A stretch of 38,623 bases of DNA from Nodosilinea sp. LEGE 07298 (GCF_015207265.1 NZ_JADEXE010000029.1:1-38623), one strand, 5' to 3'. Positions 1 through 8,170 are shown, counted from the stretch's first letter. Translations and numbers: made by a program. The notes: generated by a model from the letters alone, not told the origin.

Positions 1-176
1 TCAACAAATTGCTCGAATAGCGCGTTTATCATGGGACGCTAACTCATTGACTCTAAGCGGCCAGGGGTAACGTCTTTAGCTTATCCAATTGACCGCACTA
101 GTACGAATGATCACCTTAACAGGGGTAAGGCATATCCCTAAGCGGATGTGCCCATTTCCCTTTGCGCTGTGATGGG

Positions 177-944
177 CTAGATGCCGCTGCCATCGAGAAA
201 TTCTTCAATGACTCGATCTTGCAGACGGCAATAGGTGTTGTCTTTAACGTCTATTGCCCCGACCAGTACTGGCTGAAGGCGAGCTTGACCAATCGCTTGT
301 ACCTCTTTTTCTAAGGACTCTATGCGATCGAGGAGTGCCCGAATGACCTGGGCCTCAGAATCGGGCAGGCTGCCGTGCTCTAGGGGGTCGACCCGTTCTC
401 CGGCGCGGTATACAACCCGCCCAGGTACCCCAACTACGGTGCAGTCGGAAGGCACCTCTCGCAACACTACAGAGCCAGCCCCAATCCGCACGTTGTGGCC
501 TACGTAGATGTTGCCGAGTACTTTTGCGCCAGCTCCTACCACGACGTTATCCCCCAGGGTAGGGTGACGCTTGCCGATTTCTTTCCCGGTGCCGCCCAGG
601 GTAACGCCTTGATAGATCAGGGCATAGTCGCCAATAATGGCAGTCTCGCCAATCACCACGCCCATACCATGGTCAATGAAGACCGCCCTGCCGATAGTTG
701 CGCCAGGATGAATTTCTATACCGGTTAAAAATCGAGCCAAGTGGGAAATTAAGCGAGGAACTAACGGCAGGCCCAGGTGCCAAAGCCAGTGGCTGAAACG
801 ATGCAGCGCCAGGGCATGGAAGCCGGGGTAGCAGGTTAAGACCTCTAGCCAATTGCGGGCCGCTGGGTCACGCTCGAAAACGATGCGGAAGTCGGCAAGC
901 AGAGTCTTGAACACGGGCAATGAGGTTAATGGCAGCTTTACCAT
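177..944 (-). CDS. cysE: Serine O-acetyltransferase
   Basis: Transfers acetyl from acetyl-CoA to L-serine to make O-acetylserine, the first committed step of cysteine synthesis in the cytoplasm. The 255-aa product has the N-terminal helical region with the F-E-R-D-P-A-A-R-N motif, then a left-handed beta-helix of hexapeptide repeats holding [12 protein letters not shown] and the [10 protein letters not shown] signature, followed by R-H-P. These are the family's substrate and acetyl-CoA binding features. The C-terminal ~60 residues form an acidic helical extension of the kind seen in longer cyanobacterial forms. The start at 944 gives a slightly longer N-terminus than many homologues, so an internal start is possible. 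It stands alone, transcribed away from the neighbour at 1016. A short GCCCAT/ATGGGC inverted repeat (150-177) overlaps the stop codon and could help termination. Identity is very secure; the exact start is less so. Confidence 0.95.
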   Translation of the reverse strand: MVKLPLTSLPVFKTLLADFRIVFERDPAARNWLEVLTCYPGFHALALHRFSHWLWHLGLPLVPRLISHLARFLTGIEIHPGATIGRAVFIDHGMGVVIGETAIIGDYALIYQGVTLGGTGKEIGKRHPTLGDNVVVGAGAKVLGNIYVGHNVRIGAGSVVLREVPSDCTVVGVPGRVVYRAGERVDPLEHGSLPDSEAQVIRALLDRIESLEKEVQAIGQARLQPVLVGAIDVKDNTYCRLQDRVIEEFLDGSGI

Positions 945-1015
945 CGTAGCGTGGGCTTGCCCTCGGCTAACATCTACTCTCAGGCGAGATTGCTTGGGTG
1001 AAATCTTTTCCCTAA

Positions 1016-1492
1016 CTACGGGCTGACGCTGAGGGAATAGCTGTAGCGCTGCCCCTGGTTGTGAGACCCTACCCAGATGCGATAGGTGCCGGCTGGCCAG
1101 CTTTGGTCTTGAATACGGGCATCGGGGTTGCGGCGATCGCTGTCTTCACCACAGCGGACGCTGCCATCTGGCCCCTGCACCAGCAAACTGGTGTCGTTAC
1201 CGCCGCTGTTGACCTGAAGGGTGAGGGCCGCGAGGTCTTGCTGTAGGTCCATAGTGTGGTCGGGATTGGTGTCGGCAAAGCCAGCGCAAATCATGCCATT
1301 GCGATCGCGTCCAGCTATATTAGACAGCGCAGAAATGCCGTTGGTGAAGCCGCTAACACTGGCTGCAGGGGCAGACTCAGATAGCGTAAACGACTCAAAA
1401 TTGACCTGCTGAGCCAGGGTCGGTAGAGCTACCACAGCGCCCATTGCTAAGCTTACTGCTAGGGCCATTGCCCCCTGCCGTTGAGTCTTCAT
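1016..1492 (-). CDS. Small secreted protein, PPC-like beta-sandwich
   Basis: An uncharacterised exported protein of 158 aa. I chose the ATG at 1492 because it opens a textbook Sec signal peptide: K-T-Q-R-Q-G, a hydrophobic run, then an A-Q-Q cleavage region near residue 28. Upstream in-frame codons would only add an unlikely basic/aromatic leader. The mature part ends in [12 protein letters not shown], followed by an aromatic strand Y-S-Y-S-L-S-V. This resembles the last strands of bacterial pre-peptidase C-terminal (PPC) domains. Two cysteines (in M-I-C-A-G and V-R-C-G-E) could form a disulfide in the periplasm. No catalytic motif is visible. It probably has its own promoter, since it is separated from cysE by about 70 bp. 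Export is confident; the PPC-like fold is inferred from the C-terminal pattern only. Confidence 0.7.
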   Translation of the reverse strand: MKTQRQGAMALAVSLAMGAVVALPTLAQQVNFESFTLSESAPAASVSGFTNGISALSNIAGRDRNGMICAGFADTNPDHTMDLQQDLAALTLQVNSGGNDTSLLVQGPDGSVRCGEDSDRRNPDARIQDQSWPAGTYRIWVGSHNQGQRYSYSLSVSP

Positions 1493-1652
1493 CGTCGTGC
1501 CCCGTCTTCTACAGTTCAGTTCTATGGTGCTGGGTAACCACCATAACTGACCGACATAATAGACAGAAGTTGAAACTGTCTCTAGCGACACCAATCGATC
1601 GGTTGCAGCTCATCTAGTGATGGTCAAATGATGGCCGAAGGAGGCACCAGCG

Positions 1653-1808
1653 ATGGAACTGATCCTGCTGCTGATTTGTATAGCGGGCACCTGGGCGATC
1701 GCCCAGACGGTCGATAGCTTGACGCATCTGGGCAATTTGCTGGTGCCGTCGCCCTGGCTGCTGGGAGGCATAGCCCTGGTAGTCGTCACCTGGCTTATGC
1801 GCGACTGA
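1653..1808 (+). CDS. 51-aa putative two-helix membrane peptide
   Basis: A short ORF with a strong Shine-Dalgarno AAGGAGG at 1638-1644, eight bases before the ATG. The product is two hydrophobic stretches, about residues 3-14 (L-I-L-L-L-I-C-I-A-G) and 35-49 (W-L-L-G-G-I-A-L-V-V-V-T-W-L-M), joined by a short polar turn and ending R-D. That would suit a small membrane protein with one or two transmembrane helices. It lies between two minus-strand genes, in the only open + frame there, and contains a HIP1-like GCGATCGC inside the coding sequence. I do not recognise a family. The perfect ribosome binding site and clean membrane pattern are the reasons for calling it. Confidence 0.6.
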   Translation: MELILLLICIAGTWAIAQTVDSLTHLGNLLVPSPWLLGGIALVVVTWLMRD

Positions 1809-1831
1809 CGGCCTTGGGCCTCACGCTCGGT

Positions 1832-2227
1832 CTAGAGATCGGTAGTGCCGTAGAGTTCGGGCACCTCTCGGGCTGGGGGCAGCGATTTAGCATCACGGGT
1901 CTCGATATAGCCCGTGTAGTAGGCTCCTGGCTCGATTTCTAGGGCACCAGCCACTACGTCGCCCTCTAAGCGGGCCGTGCGGCTGAGCGTGAGCTTGCCT
2001 TCGGCATAGACCCGCGCTTTAAGCACCCCCTGAACCACGATATTTTGAGCCCTGACTTCTGGCCCTTCGATTAGCCCAGAAGAGGAGATCTCGAGATCGC
2101 CTTTGATATCGACGGTGCCGTGGATAACGCCGTCTACCCGCAGCATTCCTTCGGCGTGGAGCACCCCTTCAAACTCGGTTTTTTGACTCAGATAGGTCAA
2201 TAACGGAGCCGGTTTACGTTTGAACAT
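1832..2227 (-). CDS. Bactofilin (polymer-forming cytoskeletal protein)
   Basis: A 131-aa bactofilin. These proteins self-assemble without nucleotide into membrane-associated filaments that organise local cell-wall or polar functions. The body is a run of short beta-helix rungs with alternating hydrophobic and glycine residues, such as F-E-G-V-L-H-A-E-G-M-L-R-V-D-G-V-I-H-G-T-V and L-E-G-D-V-V-A-G-A-L-E-I-E-P-G-A. Flexible polar ends flank it, as is normal for the family. I prefer the ATG at 2227 (M-F-K-R-K-P, a basic hydrophobic tip typical of bactofilin membrane anchors) with a GAGGG upstream. An in-frame ATG at 2269 would add an atypical leader. No M23 peptidase gene is adjacent, though one lies about 4 kb away at 6129; in other bacteria such peptidases partner bactofilins. 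Confidence 0.85.
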   Translation of the reverse strand: MFKRKPAPLLTYLSQKTEFEGVLHAEGMLRVDGVIHGTVDIKGDLEISSSGLIEGPEVRAQNIVVQGVLKARVYAEGKLTLSRTARLEGDVVAGALEIEPGAYYTGYIETRDAKSLPPAREVPELYGTTDL

Positions 2228-2698
2228 CAGAATTGCCCTCATACCTCTAGAGAACAGCACTTCCACCAATGGCCTGAGCGAGATTGACCTTACAGTAACC
2301 GCATCTGTCAGTCTGACAGCCTATCTATGTAACTAAATCTTAAAAGACAATGGCTGCGGCTTGGTCAACAATCCACTAGCTGGTCGAAATTTTCTTATCT
2401 TGGGGAGGATACGCACTGCCGTTTGTCCTGGCTAAGCTTTAAATCAAAAGAAACTTGGAAGAAACGCTCTTTATTCAAAAAGGGCAGGGATCAATATAAA
2501 CAGACGACAAAACTGATTATATTGATCCCCCTTCCCTCTTCTTTTTTCGCTTCGAAACCTTAAAGACATTGTTTTAGCTCCAAAAACTAAGAGCGGATAG
2601 TTTTACTACCCGCGATCGCAACGAGTTCGACAGCAGGCCTTGGCTCGTGCTGTCGCATTTCTACTTCCACCTATAACAAACCCCTTGAGGAACCCACC
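2228..2698. other. Divergent intergenic region, bactofilin/HCP
   Basis: About 470 bp without a convincing gene, between the divergently transcribed bactofilin and carotenoid-protein genes, so it should hold promoters for both. The part from 2330 to 2600 is much more AT-rich than the flanks. The clearest element is the 13-bp perfect inverted repeat at 2487-2529, listed separately. No tRNA and no conserved ORF were seen. Confidence 0.6.
2487..2529. terminator. 13-bp perfect inverted repeat, terminator-like on both strands
   Basis: Arms GGGATCAATATAA (2487-2499) and TTATATTGATCCC (2517-2529) pair perfectly around a 17-nt loop. On the minus strand the stem is followed within five bases by TTTTT (complement of 2477-2481). 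On the plus strand TTTTTT comes at 2542-2547, rather far from the stem. It lies between divergent promoters, where neither flanking gene needs a terminator. It could end a small RNA, act as a 5' UTR structure for the carotenoid gene, or be a regulator site. Confidence 0.5.
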
Positions 2699-3142
2699 AT
2701 GACTGCTATTGATGTTCGCCTTCAGTTTGAGCAAACCGTTCAATCCTTTGAAGCGGTTGATGTAGACTGCAAAATAGCCGTGCTCTGGCAGACCTACGAC
2801 ACGCTGGGCCAGGCCTTTGCGGCGATCGCCCCAGTAGCACTCTTTTCTCAGGCGGTGCAGCAGTTGCTCAGCCAGATTCAGCAGCTCGATCGCAACGATC
2901 AAGCTGCGGTCTTGCGCGACATTCTGGCCGGGGCAGATACTCGCTTTACGGTCGCCTACCAAGCGCTCAATATCAACATGAAGCTGGCCTTCTGGCATCG
3001 CCTGTTTCACCTGATGCCGGCCAGTCGTCTGCCCCTGGCCACCTGCCAAGACGGATCTGTTAGAACCCAGACGTTACTGACCCGTCTAAACACCATGGGG
3101 CTGAATGAGCGCCTTCACTTTTTGCGCCGGGTTGTTAGCTAG
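2699..3142 (+). CDS. Helical carotenoid protein (OCP N-terminal domain homologue)
   Basis: A 147-aa all-helical protein matching the N-terminal, carotenoid-binding domain of the orange carotenoid protein. Helical carotenoid proteins (HCPs) bind a ketocarotenoid and quench singlet oxygen or, in some clades, phycobilisome excitation. Residues that line the carotenoid tunnel in OCP have visible counterparts. L-W-Q-T-Y matches the Trp41/Tyr44 segment, L-A-F-W-H matches the Trp110 segment, and F-L-R-R-V-V-S matches the R155 segment at the C-terminus. There is no NTF2-like C-terminal domain, so this is not a full OCP, and no CTDH partner or FRP gene lies in the window. A GAGG lies shortly before the ATG. 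The opposite strand has an equally long open frame (2606-3049), rejected because the OCP pattern is on this strand. Which HCP clade it belongs to cannot be decided by eye. Confidence 0.82.
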   Translation: MTAIDVRLQFEQTVQSFEAVDVDCKIAVLWQTYDTLGQAFAAIAPVALFSQAVQQLLSQIQQLDRNDQAAVLRDILAGADTRFTVAYQALNINMKLAFWHRLFHLMPASRLPLATCQDGSVRTQTLLTRLNTMGLNERLHFLRRVVS

Positions 3143-3389
3143 GCCTTAACGAAATGGCTGAGGCTAGATATAGCTACCTCCTCCCCCTCATTACTAAGTG
3201 ACTGGACTAAGTAACTGATTGACGGCTTGCGTTAATTTGTGAGCTGTCAGCCTCAGTCCGATAAAGCGCGGGGGCTGATAAAGCGATTAGGTAACGGAAA
3301 TACCTGGAAGAAGTGGTTGGCGGTAAAGTTAAATTTATGGCCCTCACCGGTCTCGTGATCTATCTGCCGTCAACCTTCGCCCGGTTTTT

Positions 3390-4376
3390 ATGCCCAGCAT
3401 CGATGTCAACCAGCTCAGCAAGCGTTACCCCGTAGCCGTGAAAGAATCGGGGTTGGGGGGCACCCTGCGGCACTTTTTTCGCCGCCAGTACCGCATGGTA
3501 GAAGCGGTCCAAAAAATATCGTTTCACATTGAGCCAGGGGAAATGGTGGGGTTTTTGGGGCCGAACGGGGCTGGCAAAACGACCACACTCAAGATGCTAA
3601 CTGGGCTTATTCACCCTTCCGACGGTACTGTGCGGGTGGGCGATCAGGTGCCTTTTCAGCGGCAAGCCGATTTTTTGCAGGATATTACTCTGGTGATGGG
3701 GCAGAAACAGCAGCTGCTGTGGGATCTACCGGCCCTCGATTCCCTGCGCATCAATGCGGCCATCTATGGCCTCTCCGACAAAGAATTTCGCTATCGGGTA
3801 GATGAGCTGACCGAGATGCTCTCCCTTCAAGGCAAGCTCAATCAGCCGGTGCGCAAGCTTTCCCTGGGCGAACGCATGAAGGCCGAAATGATGGCGGCTC
3901 TACTACACCGCCCCCAGGTGCTCTTTCTCGATGAACCTACCCTGGGCTTAGACGTCAATGCCCAGGTGGCGGTGCGCGAGTTTTTGCGCGACTACAACCG
4001 CCGCTACCAGGCCACCATTCTGCTGACCAGCCACTACATGACCGACATTACTGCCCTGTGTCGGCGGGTGCTGCTGATTTACCAGGGGCGGCTAATCTAT
4101 GACGGCAGCCTGGATGGACTGCTCGATCGCTTTGCCCCCTACCGAGAAGTAACCGTAGACCTGGCTACGAACTGTGATGCCGCTACCCTCAGCCGTTACG
4201 GTGAGCTAGAGTCGCTGGAGGGCTGCACCGCCCGATTGATCGTGCGCCGCGAAGCGCTGACTCAGACCGTAAGCCAGCTCTTGGGAGAATTGGACGTGCA
4301 GGATTTAACCGTTAGCGACCCGCCCGTAGAGGAAGTGATTGGGCGAGTATTTGCAGCGGGAGCGGTGAGTGAATAG
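3390..4376 (+). CDS. ABC-2-type transporter ATP-binding protein
   Basis: The 328-aa nucleotide-binding subunit of an ABC exporter. Walker A G-P-N-G-A-G-K-T lies near residue 60, the Q-loop near V-M-G-Q-K, signature L-S-L-G-E-R-M-K-A-E near 155, Walker B V-L-F-L-D-E-P-T-L-G-L-D near 178, and the H-loop T-S-H-Y-M near 210. The extended N-terminal loop (V-K-E-S-G through F-F-R-R-Q-Y) and the long C-terminal accessory region (after residue ~245) are typical of the NatA-like ATPases that work with two ABC-2 permease subunits, often annotated as viologen or daunorubicin exporters. In many cyanobacteria the two permease genes follow directly. Here the next gene is a convergent cupin, so the membrane partners must be elsewhere. 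A TTG/GTG start slightly upstream cannot be excluded. Confidence 0.9.
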   Translation: MPSIDVNQLSKRYPVAVKESGLGGTLRHFFRRQYRMVEAVQKISFHIEPGEMVGFLGPNGAGKTTTLKMLTGLIHPSDGTVRVGDQVPFQRQADFLQDITLVMGQKQQLLWDLPALDSLRINAAIYGLSDKEFRYRVDELTEMLSLQGKLNQPVRKLSLGERMKAEMMAALLHRPQVLFLDEPTLGLDVNAQVAVREFLRDYNRRYQATILLTSHYMTDITALCRRVLLIYQGRLIYDGSLDGLLDRFAPYREVTVDLATNCDAATLSRYGELESLEGCTARLIVRREALTQTVSQLLGELDVQDLTVSDPPVEEVIGRVFAAGAVSE

Positions 4377-4485
4377 GTAGGTGAGGGTGTGAGGAAGATG
4401 AGAAAGTGAAACCTATGCTCTGGGAATACGGCTCAGGCTGATGCCAAGTCCGAGTTCAACAACCCCAGCGCAAAACAGGTATCCC

Positions 4486-4513
4486 GTAGGGGCAAACGGT
4501 CGTTTGTCCTTAG
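4486..4513. repeat. Short palindromic repeat (REP-like)
   Basis: GTAGGGGCAAACG followed closely by CGTTTGTCCTTAG forms an imperfect palindrome centred on CAAACGGTCGTTTG. Palindromes of the pattern G-T-A-G-G-G-G-C-R-A-A-C-G are common interspersed elements in cyanobacterial genomes. It lies between the convergent ABC ATPase and cupin genes, a usual site for such elements, and may serve both as a terminator. Confidence 0.5.
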
Positions 4514-4574
4514 TCAATTGGGGGTAGGTACTCAAGGTTTGTATGAATCGCCAATTCAAAATCTAGGTTTGTCC

Positions 4575-4910
4575 CTAAATTTGGAGACCGAAGTAGGTCA
4601 GAACGAGGTCTTTGGTGCCGGTGTTGGCGACTTCGTGGTATTCGGTGGGTTCTACCGCAATGCAGGTGCCGGGGGTGAGGGGGTAGGGTTGGCCGTCGAT
4701 GGTGATGGTGCCGTGGCCCGATTCGACAAAAAAGACCTCGGCCATATCGGTATGGCTATGGCCGTTGGCGACTTGACCAGGGGCAAAGCGGGCCTGGGCA
4801 AAATTTGTCAGGTGGGGCAGATCGTGCGATCGCAGCAGCACCCGCTTTTTAATCGCCGGGTTGTGGGAGACAGCCTCTTCGGGAACCTGGTTTAAGCCGG
4901 TGATCTTCAT
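4575..4910 (-). CDS. Single-domain cupin protein
   Basis: A 111-aa cupin beta-barrel. The first cupin motif is visible as G-H-S-H-T-D-M-A-E-V-F-F-V-E-S-G (two His and one Glu as metal ligands) and the second as E-Y-H-E-V-A-N-T-G, which gives the third His. The complete 3-His/1-Glu set suggests a bound divalent metal, but small cupins have very varied roles (isomerases, dioxygenases, sugar or metal sensors) and none can be assigned here. It starts 13 bp after the aroC stop on the same strand and is probably translated from the aroC message. No good Shine-Dalgarno precedes the ATG, which fits translational coupling. Confidence 0.85.
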   Translation of the reverse strand: MKITGLNQVPEEAVSHNPAIKKRVLLRSHDLPHLTNFAQARFAPGQVANGHSHTDMAEVFFVESGHGTITIDGQPYPLTPGTCIAVEPTEYHEVANTGTKDLVLTYFGLQI

Positions 4911-4923
4911 GCCGGTGGTTTTG

Positions 4924-6012
4924 CTAGAACAGCTCGCACTGGCCGTGGTGGCGCAGCAGGTGGTCGCACAGCACCAGAGCCATCATCGCTTCGACCATGG
5001 GCACGGCCCGGGGCAGCACGCAGGGGTCGTGGCGACCTCGGGCGGCTAGCACAGTGGCTTCGCCCGTGTTGGTGACGGTATTTTGGGCTTTGCGAATGGT
5101 AGCGGTGGGCTTGAAGGCGACGCGAATGATGATATTTTCACCATTGGAAATGCCGCCCTGGGTGCCGCCCGAGCGGTTGGTGCGGGTGCGCAGGGTGCCG
5201 GTTTCGTCGGTATAAAATTCGTCGTTGTGCTGGCTGCCGGTGAGCAGCGTACCGGCAAAGCCAGAGCCAATTTCAAAACCCTTGCTGGCGGGTAAGGACA
5301 TGACGCCCTTGGCCAAGTCGGCCTCCAGTTTGTCAAACACGGGAGAACCCAAGCCGATGCGAACGCCTCGGGCCACACATTCCACCACACCACCAATTGA
5401 GTCGCCCTGGTCACGAATGGCTTCAACTCGGTCGATCATGCGCTCGGCCGCAACGGGGTCGGGGCAGCGCACGATATTACTTTCGACCTGCTCCAGGGTG
5501 ACGGTGGCCGGGTCAATGGTGCCTTCTAGGTCTTGAATGCGCTTGACGTAGCCGATGATTTCGGTGCCTGCGACTTGCTGGAGAATCTTTTTGGCGATCG
5601 CCCCTGCTGCCACCCGCCCAATCGTTTCTCGCGCCGACGATCGCCCGCCGCCCTGGTAGTTGCGCAGGCCGTACTTGGCATCGTAGGTGGCATCGGCGTG
5701 GGAGGGCCGGTAGGTAGTCACCATCTCGCTGTAGTCCTGAGGGCGAGTGTTCTCGTTGCGGACCAGAATGGAGATGGGCGTGCCCAGGGTTTGGCCCTCA
5801 AACACCCCAGAGAGAATTTCGCAGCGATCGCTCTCTTTGCGCGGGGTGGTAATTTTGCTCTGGCCGGGGCGGCGGCGGTCTAGCTCGGCCTGAATCTCTT
5901 CGGCAGAGATGGCCAGGCGCGGGGGGCAGCCGTCTATTACCACCCCTACCCCACCGCCGTGAGATTCGCCAAAGGTGGTAATGCGAAATAAGTGCCCAAA
6001 GGTGTTGCCCAT
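4924..6012 (-). CDS. aroC: Chorismate synthase
   Basis: Converts 5-enolpyruvylshikimate-3-phosphate to chorismate using reduced FMN, the last step of the shikimate pathway to aromatic amino acids, quinones and folate. The 362-aa length is standard. Family signatures are clear: [14 protein letters not shown] near the N-terminus, R-R-P-G-Q-S, the [10 protein letters not shown] segment near residue 120, and [17 protein letters not shown] near residue 280, which holds the FMN and substrate contacts. It is the first gene of a likely two-gene unit with the downstream cupin. An inverted repeat of CCAAGTCCAG lies upstream at 6064-6121. Confidence 0.97.
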   Translation of the reverse strand: MGNTFGHLFRITTFGESHGGGVGVVIDGCPPRLAISAEEIQAELDRRRPGQSKITTPRKESDRCEILSGVFEGQTLGTPISILVRNENTRPQDYSEMVTTYRPSHADATYDAKYGLRNYQGGGRSSARETIGRVAAGAIAKKILQQVAGTEIIGYVKRIQDLEGTIDPATVTLEQVESNIVRCPDPVAAERMIDRVEAIRDQGDSIGGVVECVARGVRIGLGSPVFDKLEADLAKGVMSLPASKGFEIGSGFAGTLLTGSQHNDEFYTDETGTLRTRTNRSGGTQGGISNGENIIIRVAFKPTATIRKAQNTVTNTGEATVLAARGRHDPCVLPRAVPMVEAMMALVLCDHLLRHHGQCELF

Positions 6013-6063
6013 AGATTCGGTAATGCCAGCGCTGGCCCAGGTAGTTTTACCGATCCTACTATG

Positions 6064-6121
6064 CCAAGTCCAGCTCAGGATCTGGGGTTTTCCACCGGCA
6101 AAACTCCACTTCTGGACTTGG
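6064..6121. repeat. 10-bp inverted repeat between M23 peptidase and aroC
   Basis: CCAAGTCCAG (6064-6073) and CTGGACTTGG (6112-6121) pair perfectly across a 38-nt spacer. The structure follows the stop of the peptidase gene at 6129 and precedes the aroC start at 6012, both on the minus strand, so it may be a terminator or attenuator-like hairpin. The word ATGCCAAGTCC also occurs at 4441-4451 downstream of the ABC ATPase, hinting at a dispersed repeat. Confidence 0.4.
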
Positions 6122-6128
6122 ATTTGGT

Positions 6129-7004
6129 TTATTTAGTTTCCTCAAGCTTCAAATAATAGCGAGGATTCACCGCCTGCCCGTTGCGGTAGATGCTGTAGTG
6201 CAGATGCGGTCCCGACGACCGGCCGGTGCTGCCCAAGTAGCCCACTACGTCGCCCCGCTGGATGCGATCGCCGATTTTGACCTCGATCTCTGACATATGG
6301 GCGTAGAGAGTTTCGTAGTTGTAGCCGTGGTCAATTTTGACGTGGTTGCCGTAGCCGCCGTTGTAGTCGGCTCTGACGACAACTCCCTCGGCGGTGGCCA
6401 AGATGGGTTTGCCCACCGGCCCGGAAAAGTCGATGCCCTCGTGCATTTCGTAGCTGCGAGTGCCAAAGGGGTTGGGGCGCAGACCAAACTCCGACGAAAC
6501 ATCGGCCTTGCCAGCAATGGGTTGGCCATTGGGAAAGGCGGCGGCCTGTTCCGCCTCAGACTCCAGGGTTTGCTCCAGGGCAGGCTTGACGGCGATCGAG
6601 AGCATCTTCTCTATCCCTGGCAACTGCCGCCGAGCCTCATCCAACATCAGTTCGGCCGGGGCCGCTTCAGCAACGCCACCCCGAGGTGGGATTTTATCAG
6701 CGCTGGGCAGACGCGTGTTCTCAGACTGTTCGTCGGGCAATCCGGCCCGGGTCTTAAGCACCTCAATTTCGTTGCCAATGGCGTTTAGCTCGGTCAGCAC
6801 TTCGCTGGCGGTTTCCGACAAATTTTGGTTGCGCTGGGCAAGCTGCACGTTTTGGTACAGCAGGGCTCCAATCCAGGCGATTGGTAGCCCCACCAGCACC
6901 CCTAAACTCATCACTAGCGGCACCGGACGCAGTCTCAGCGTAATCGGGGCCTTGCCGGTTGCCGTAATCAGAACGGTGTAGGGCTTGATGCAAAGACGGG
7001 CCAT
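6129..7004 (-). CDS. Membrane-anchored M23 family peptidase (LytM-type)
   Basis: A 291-aa cell-wall enzyme or regulator that would act on peptidoglycan cross-bridges or activate amidases in the periplasm. An N-terminal transmembrane helix (about residues 28-50) is followed by a coiled-coil-like stretch (residues ~55-85) and a C-terminal LytM domain. The catalytic set is intact: H188 and D192 in H-E-G-I-D-F, H236 in Y-A-H-M, and H267/H269 in H-L-H-Y-S. That argues for real zinc-dependent endopeptidase activity rather than an EnvC-like degenerate domain. The cytoplasmic N-terminus is short. It is divergent from the MBL-fold gene, with about 150-210 bp of promoter space between them. Such peptidases sometimes work with bactofilins, and one lies 4 kb away, though not in the same operon. 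Confidence 0.92.
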   Translation of the reverse strand: MARLCIKPYTVLITATGKAPITLRLRPVPLVMSLGVLVGLPIAWIGALLYQNVQLAQRNQNLSETASEVLTELNAIGNEIEVLKTRAGLPDEQSENTRLPSADKIPPRGGVAEAAPAELMLDEARRQLPGIEKMLSIAVKPALEQTLESEAEQAAAFPNGQPIAGKADVSSEFGLRPNPFGTRSYEMHEGIDFSGPVGKPILATAEGVVVRADYNGGYGNHVKIDHGYNYETLYAHMSEIEVKIGDRIQRGDVVGYLGSTGRSSGPHLHYSIYRNGQAVNPRYYLKLEETK

Positions 7005-7216
7005 AGGCAGAACTAGACGGTGGCAGAACGGCAGTGAATGTTAACCCTCAAACCAAAATGGATTATACGGGGATCAGCGCATTTGTACAATTTCAGGAGA
7101 TATTTGCAGAATAGAACATAGAACTGAGACTGGGTCAAAGCACAATTCTGCAATTGGTAGCTGAGCGAATGCCCCCTCACAGCCGTCAATTCTACCTATG
7201 TAAAGAATCCGTTACA

Positions 7217-8032
7217 ATGCCAGAAGCTGCTCTTATAAAGGCCCTGCCCATGGATGTGACTTGGCTCGACAGTAATTCTTGGCTGCTGACCCTGGGAGGG
7301 CAGCGTATTTTGGTTGACCCCTGGCTGGTGGGTGAACTGGTATTTGGGCAGCAGACCTGGCTATTTAAGGGTGAGCACCCCCAGCCCAGACCTCTACCCG
7401 AGGCCATTGATCTGATCTTGCTGAGCCAGGGGCTGGAAGACCACGCTCACCCGCCGACCCTAAAGGCGCTCGATCGCGCCATACCAGTCGTCGGGTCTCC
7501 CAGCGCGGCCAAGGTGGCTGAAGAGTTGGGCTACAGCCAGGTCACCGCCCTAAACCATGGCGAAACTTTTACTCTGTCTGATCAAGTTACGATCAAAGCT
7601 GTGCCCGGTACCCCGATGGGGCCTATGAGGACTGAAAACGGCTACATCTTGCGCGATCGAATTACCGGAACGTCGTTGTTCTATGAGCCCCACGGCTTTC
7701 ACCAGCCAGAACTCAAGCAAGAAGGCCCGGTAGATGTGGTGATTACACCGGTGCTTGACCTAGCCCTGCCGCTGGTTGGCCCTATTATTCGGGGTCAAAA
7801 GGGCGCGTTGGAACTGGTGGACTGGCTACAGCCGCAGGTGGTGCTGCCCACCGCCGATGCTGGTGCAGTAACCTACAGCGGCGTCTTAATTAACTGGCTA
7901 AAGGCAATTGGTAATCCTCAGGCGCTACAGGCTGCGATCGCCCAAAAGGGCTTAGCGACTCAGGTTCTAAGTCCTGAGGTAGGACAGCCGATCGCCCTCA
8001 ATTTAGCTCCTCGCCAGCCGATTGTGGCCTAA
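7217..8032 (+). CDS. MBL-fold protein with an altered metal motif
   Basis: A 271-aa metallo-beta-lactamase-fold protein of the UlaG-like branch, of unknown substrate. The N-terminal strand order T-W-L-D-S-N-S-W-L-L, then R-I-L-V-D-P-W-L-V is typical. The zinc motif, normally H-x-H-x-D-H, reads Q-G-L-E-D-H here, so the first two histidines are replaced by Gln and Leu while D-H is kept. As far as I recall, a similar Q-G-L-x-D-H motif occurs in a plant/cyanobacterial branch of the fold, so the change is probably ancestral rather than decay. I chose the ATG at 7217 (M-P-E-A-A-L). A longer frame from 7154 adds a non-conserved leader, and an ATG at 7250 is another option. A hairpin at 8095-8118 follows. 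Confidence 0.8.
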   Translation: MPEAALIKALPMDVTWLDSNSWLLTLGGQRILVDPWLVGELVFGQQTWLFKGEHPQPRPLPEAIDLILLSQGLEDHAHPPTLKALDRAIPVVGSPSAAKVAEELGYSQVTALNHGETFTLSDQVTIKAVPGTPMGPMRTENGYILRDRITGTSLFYEPHGFHQPELKQEGPVDVVITPVLDLALPLVGPIIRGQKGALELVDWLQPQVVLPTADAGAVTYSGVLINWLKAIGNPQALQAAIAQKGLATQVLSPEVGQPIALNLAPRQPIVA

Positions 8033-8094
8033 ATTGGCCTATTTCCTTCGGCCTATCTCCCTAGAGTTATTCCTCTGGGCCGATTGGGGATCAC

Positions 8095-8118
8095 GAGGGG
8101 TACCCAGTTGGTACCCTC
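8095..8118 (+). terminator. Hairpin downstream of the MBL gene
   Basis: GAGGGGTACC and GGTACCCTC form a 9-bp stem with one bulged G around the 5-nt loop CAGTT. It begins about 60 bp after the MBL stop and ends about 50 bp before the psb34 start. No long T-run follows directly, so it could be a terminator for the upstream gene or a structure in the psb34 leader. Confidence 0.5.
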
Positions 8119-8124
8119 ATCAGG

Positions 8125-8143
8125 TAACCTTCTTTTAAGGTTA
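8125..8143 (+). promoter_or_regulatory. Leader hairpin upstream of psb34
   Basis: TAACCTT and AAGGTTA form a perfect 7-bp stem around a CTTTT loop, ending about 10 bp before the AAGAAGGA ribosome binding site of psb34. Together with the hairpin at 8095-8118 it makes a tandem structure in the likely 5' UTR. A role in transcript stability or light-dependent control is possible but not shown. Confidence 0.35.
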
Positions 8144-8170
8144 GTCAATTTTTAAGAAGGACTTTTAGTC

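Noticed and set aside
1-176. Left edge of the window
   Set aside because: No start or end of a gene could be supported; only a weak GCCCAT/ATGGGC repeat at the cysE stop was seen.
2606-3049. 147-codon open frame on the minus strand opposite the carotenoid protein gene
   Set aside because: The plus strand matches the OCP N-terminal domain over its whole length, with a ribosome site; the minus frame has no recognisable fold and is a shadow.
4441-6071. ATGCCAAGTCC present at 4441 and 6061, hinting at a dispersed element
   Set aside because: Only 11 bases are shared and the flanks differ, so chance or a very short relic cannot be separated; mentioned only with the inverted repeat.
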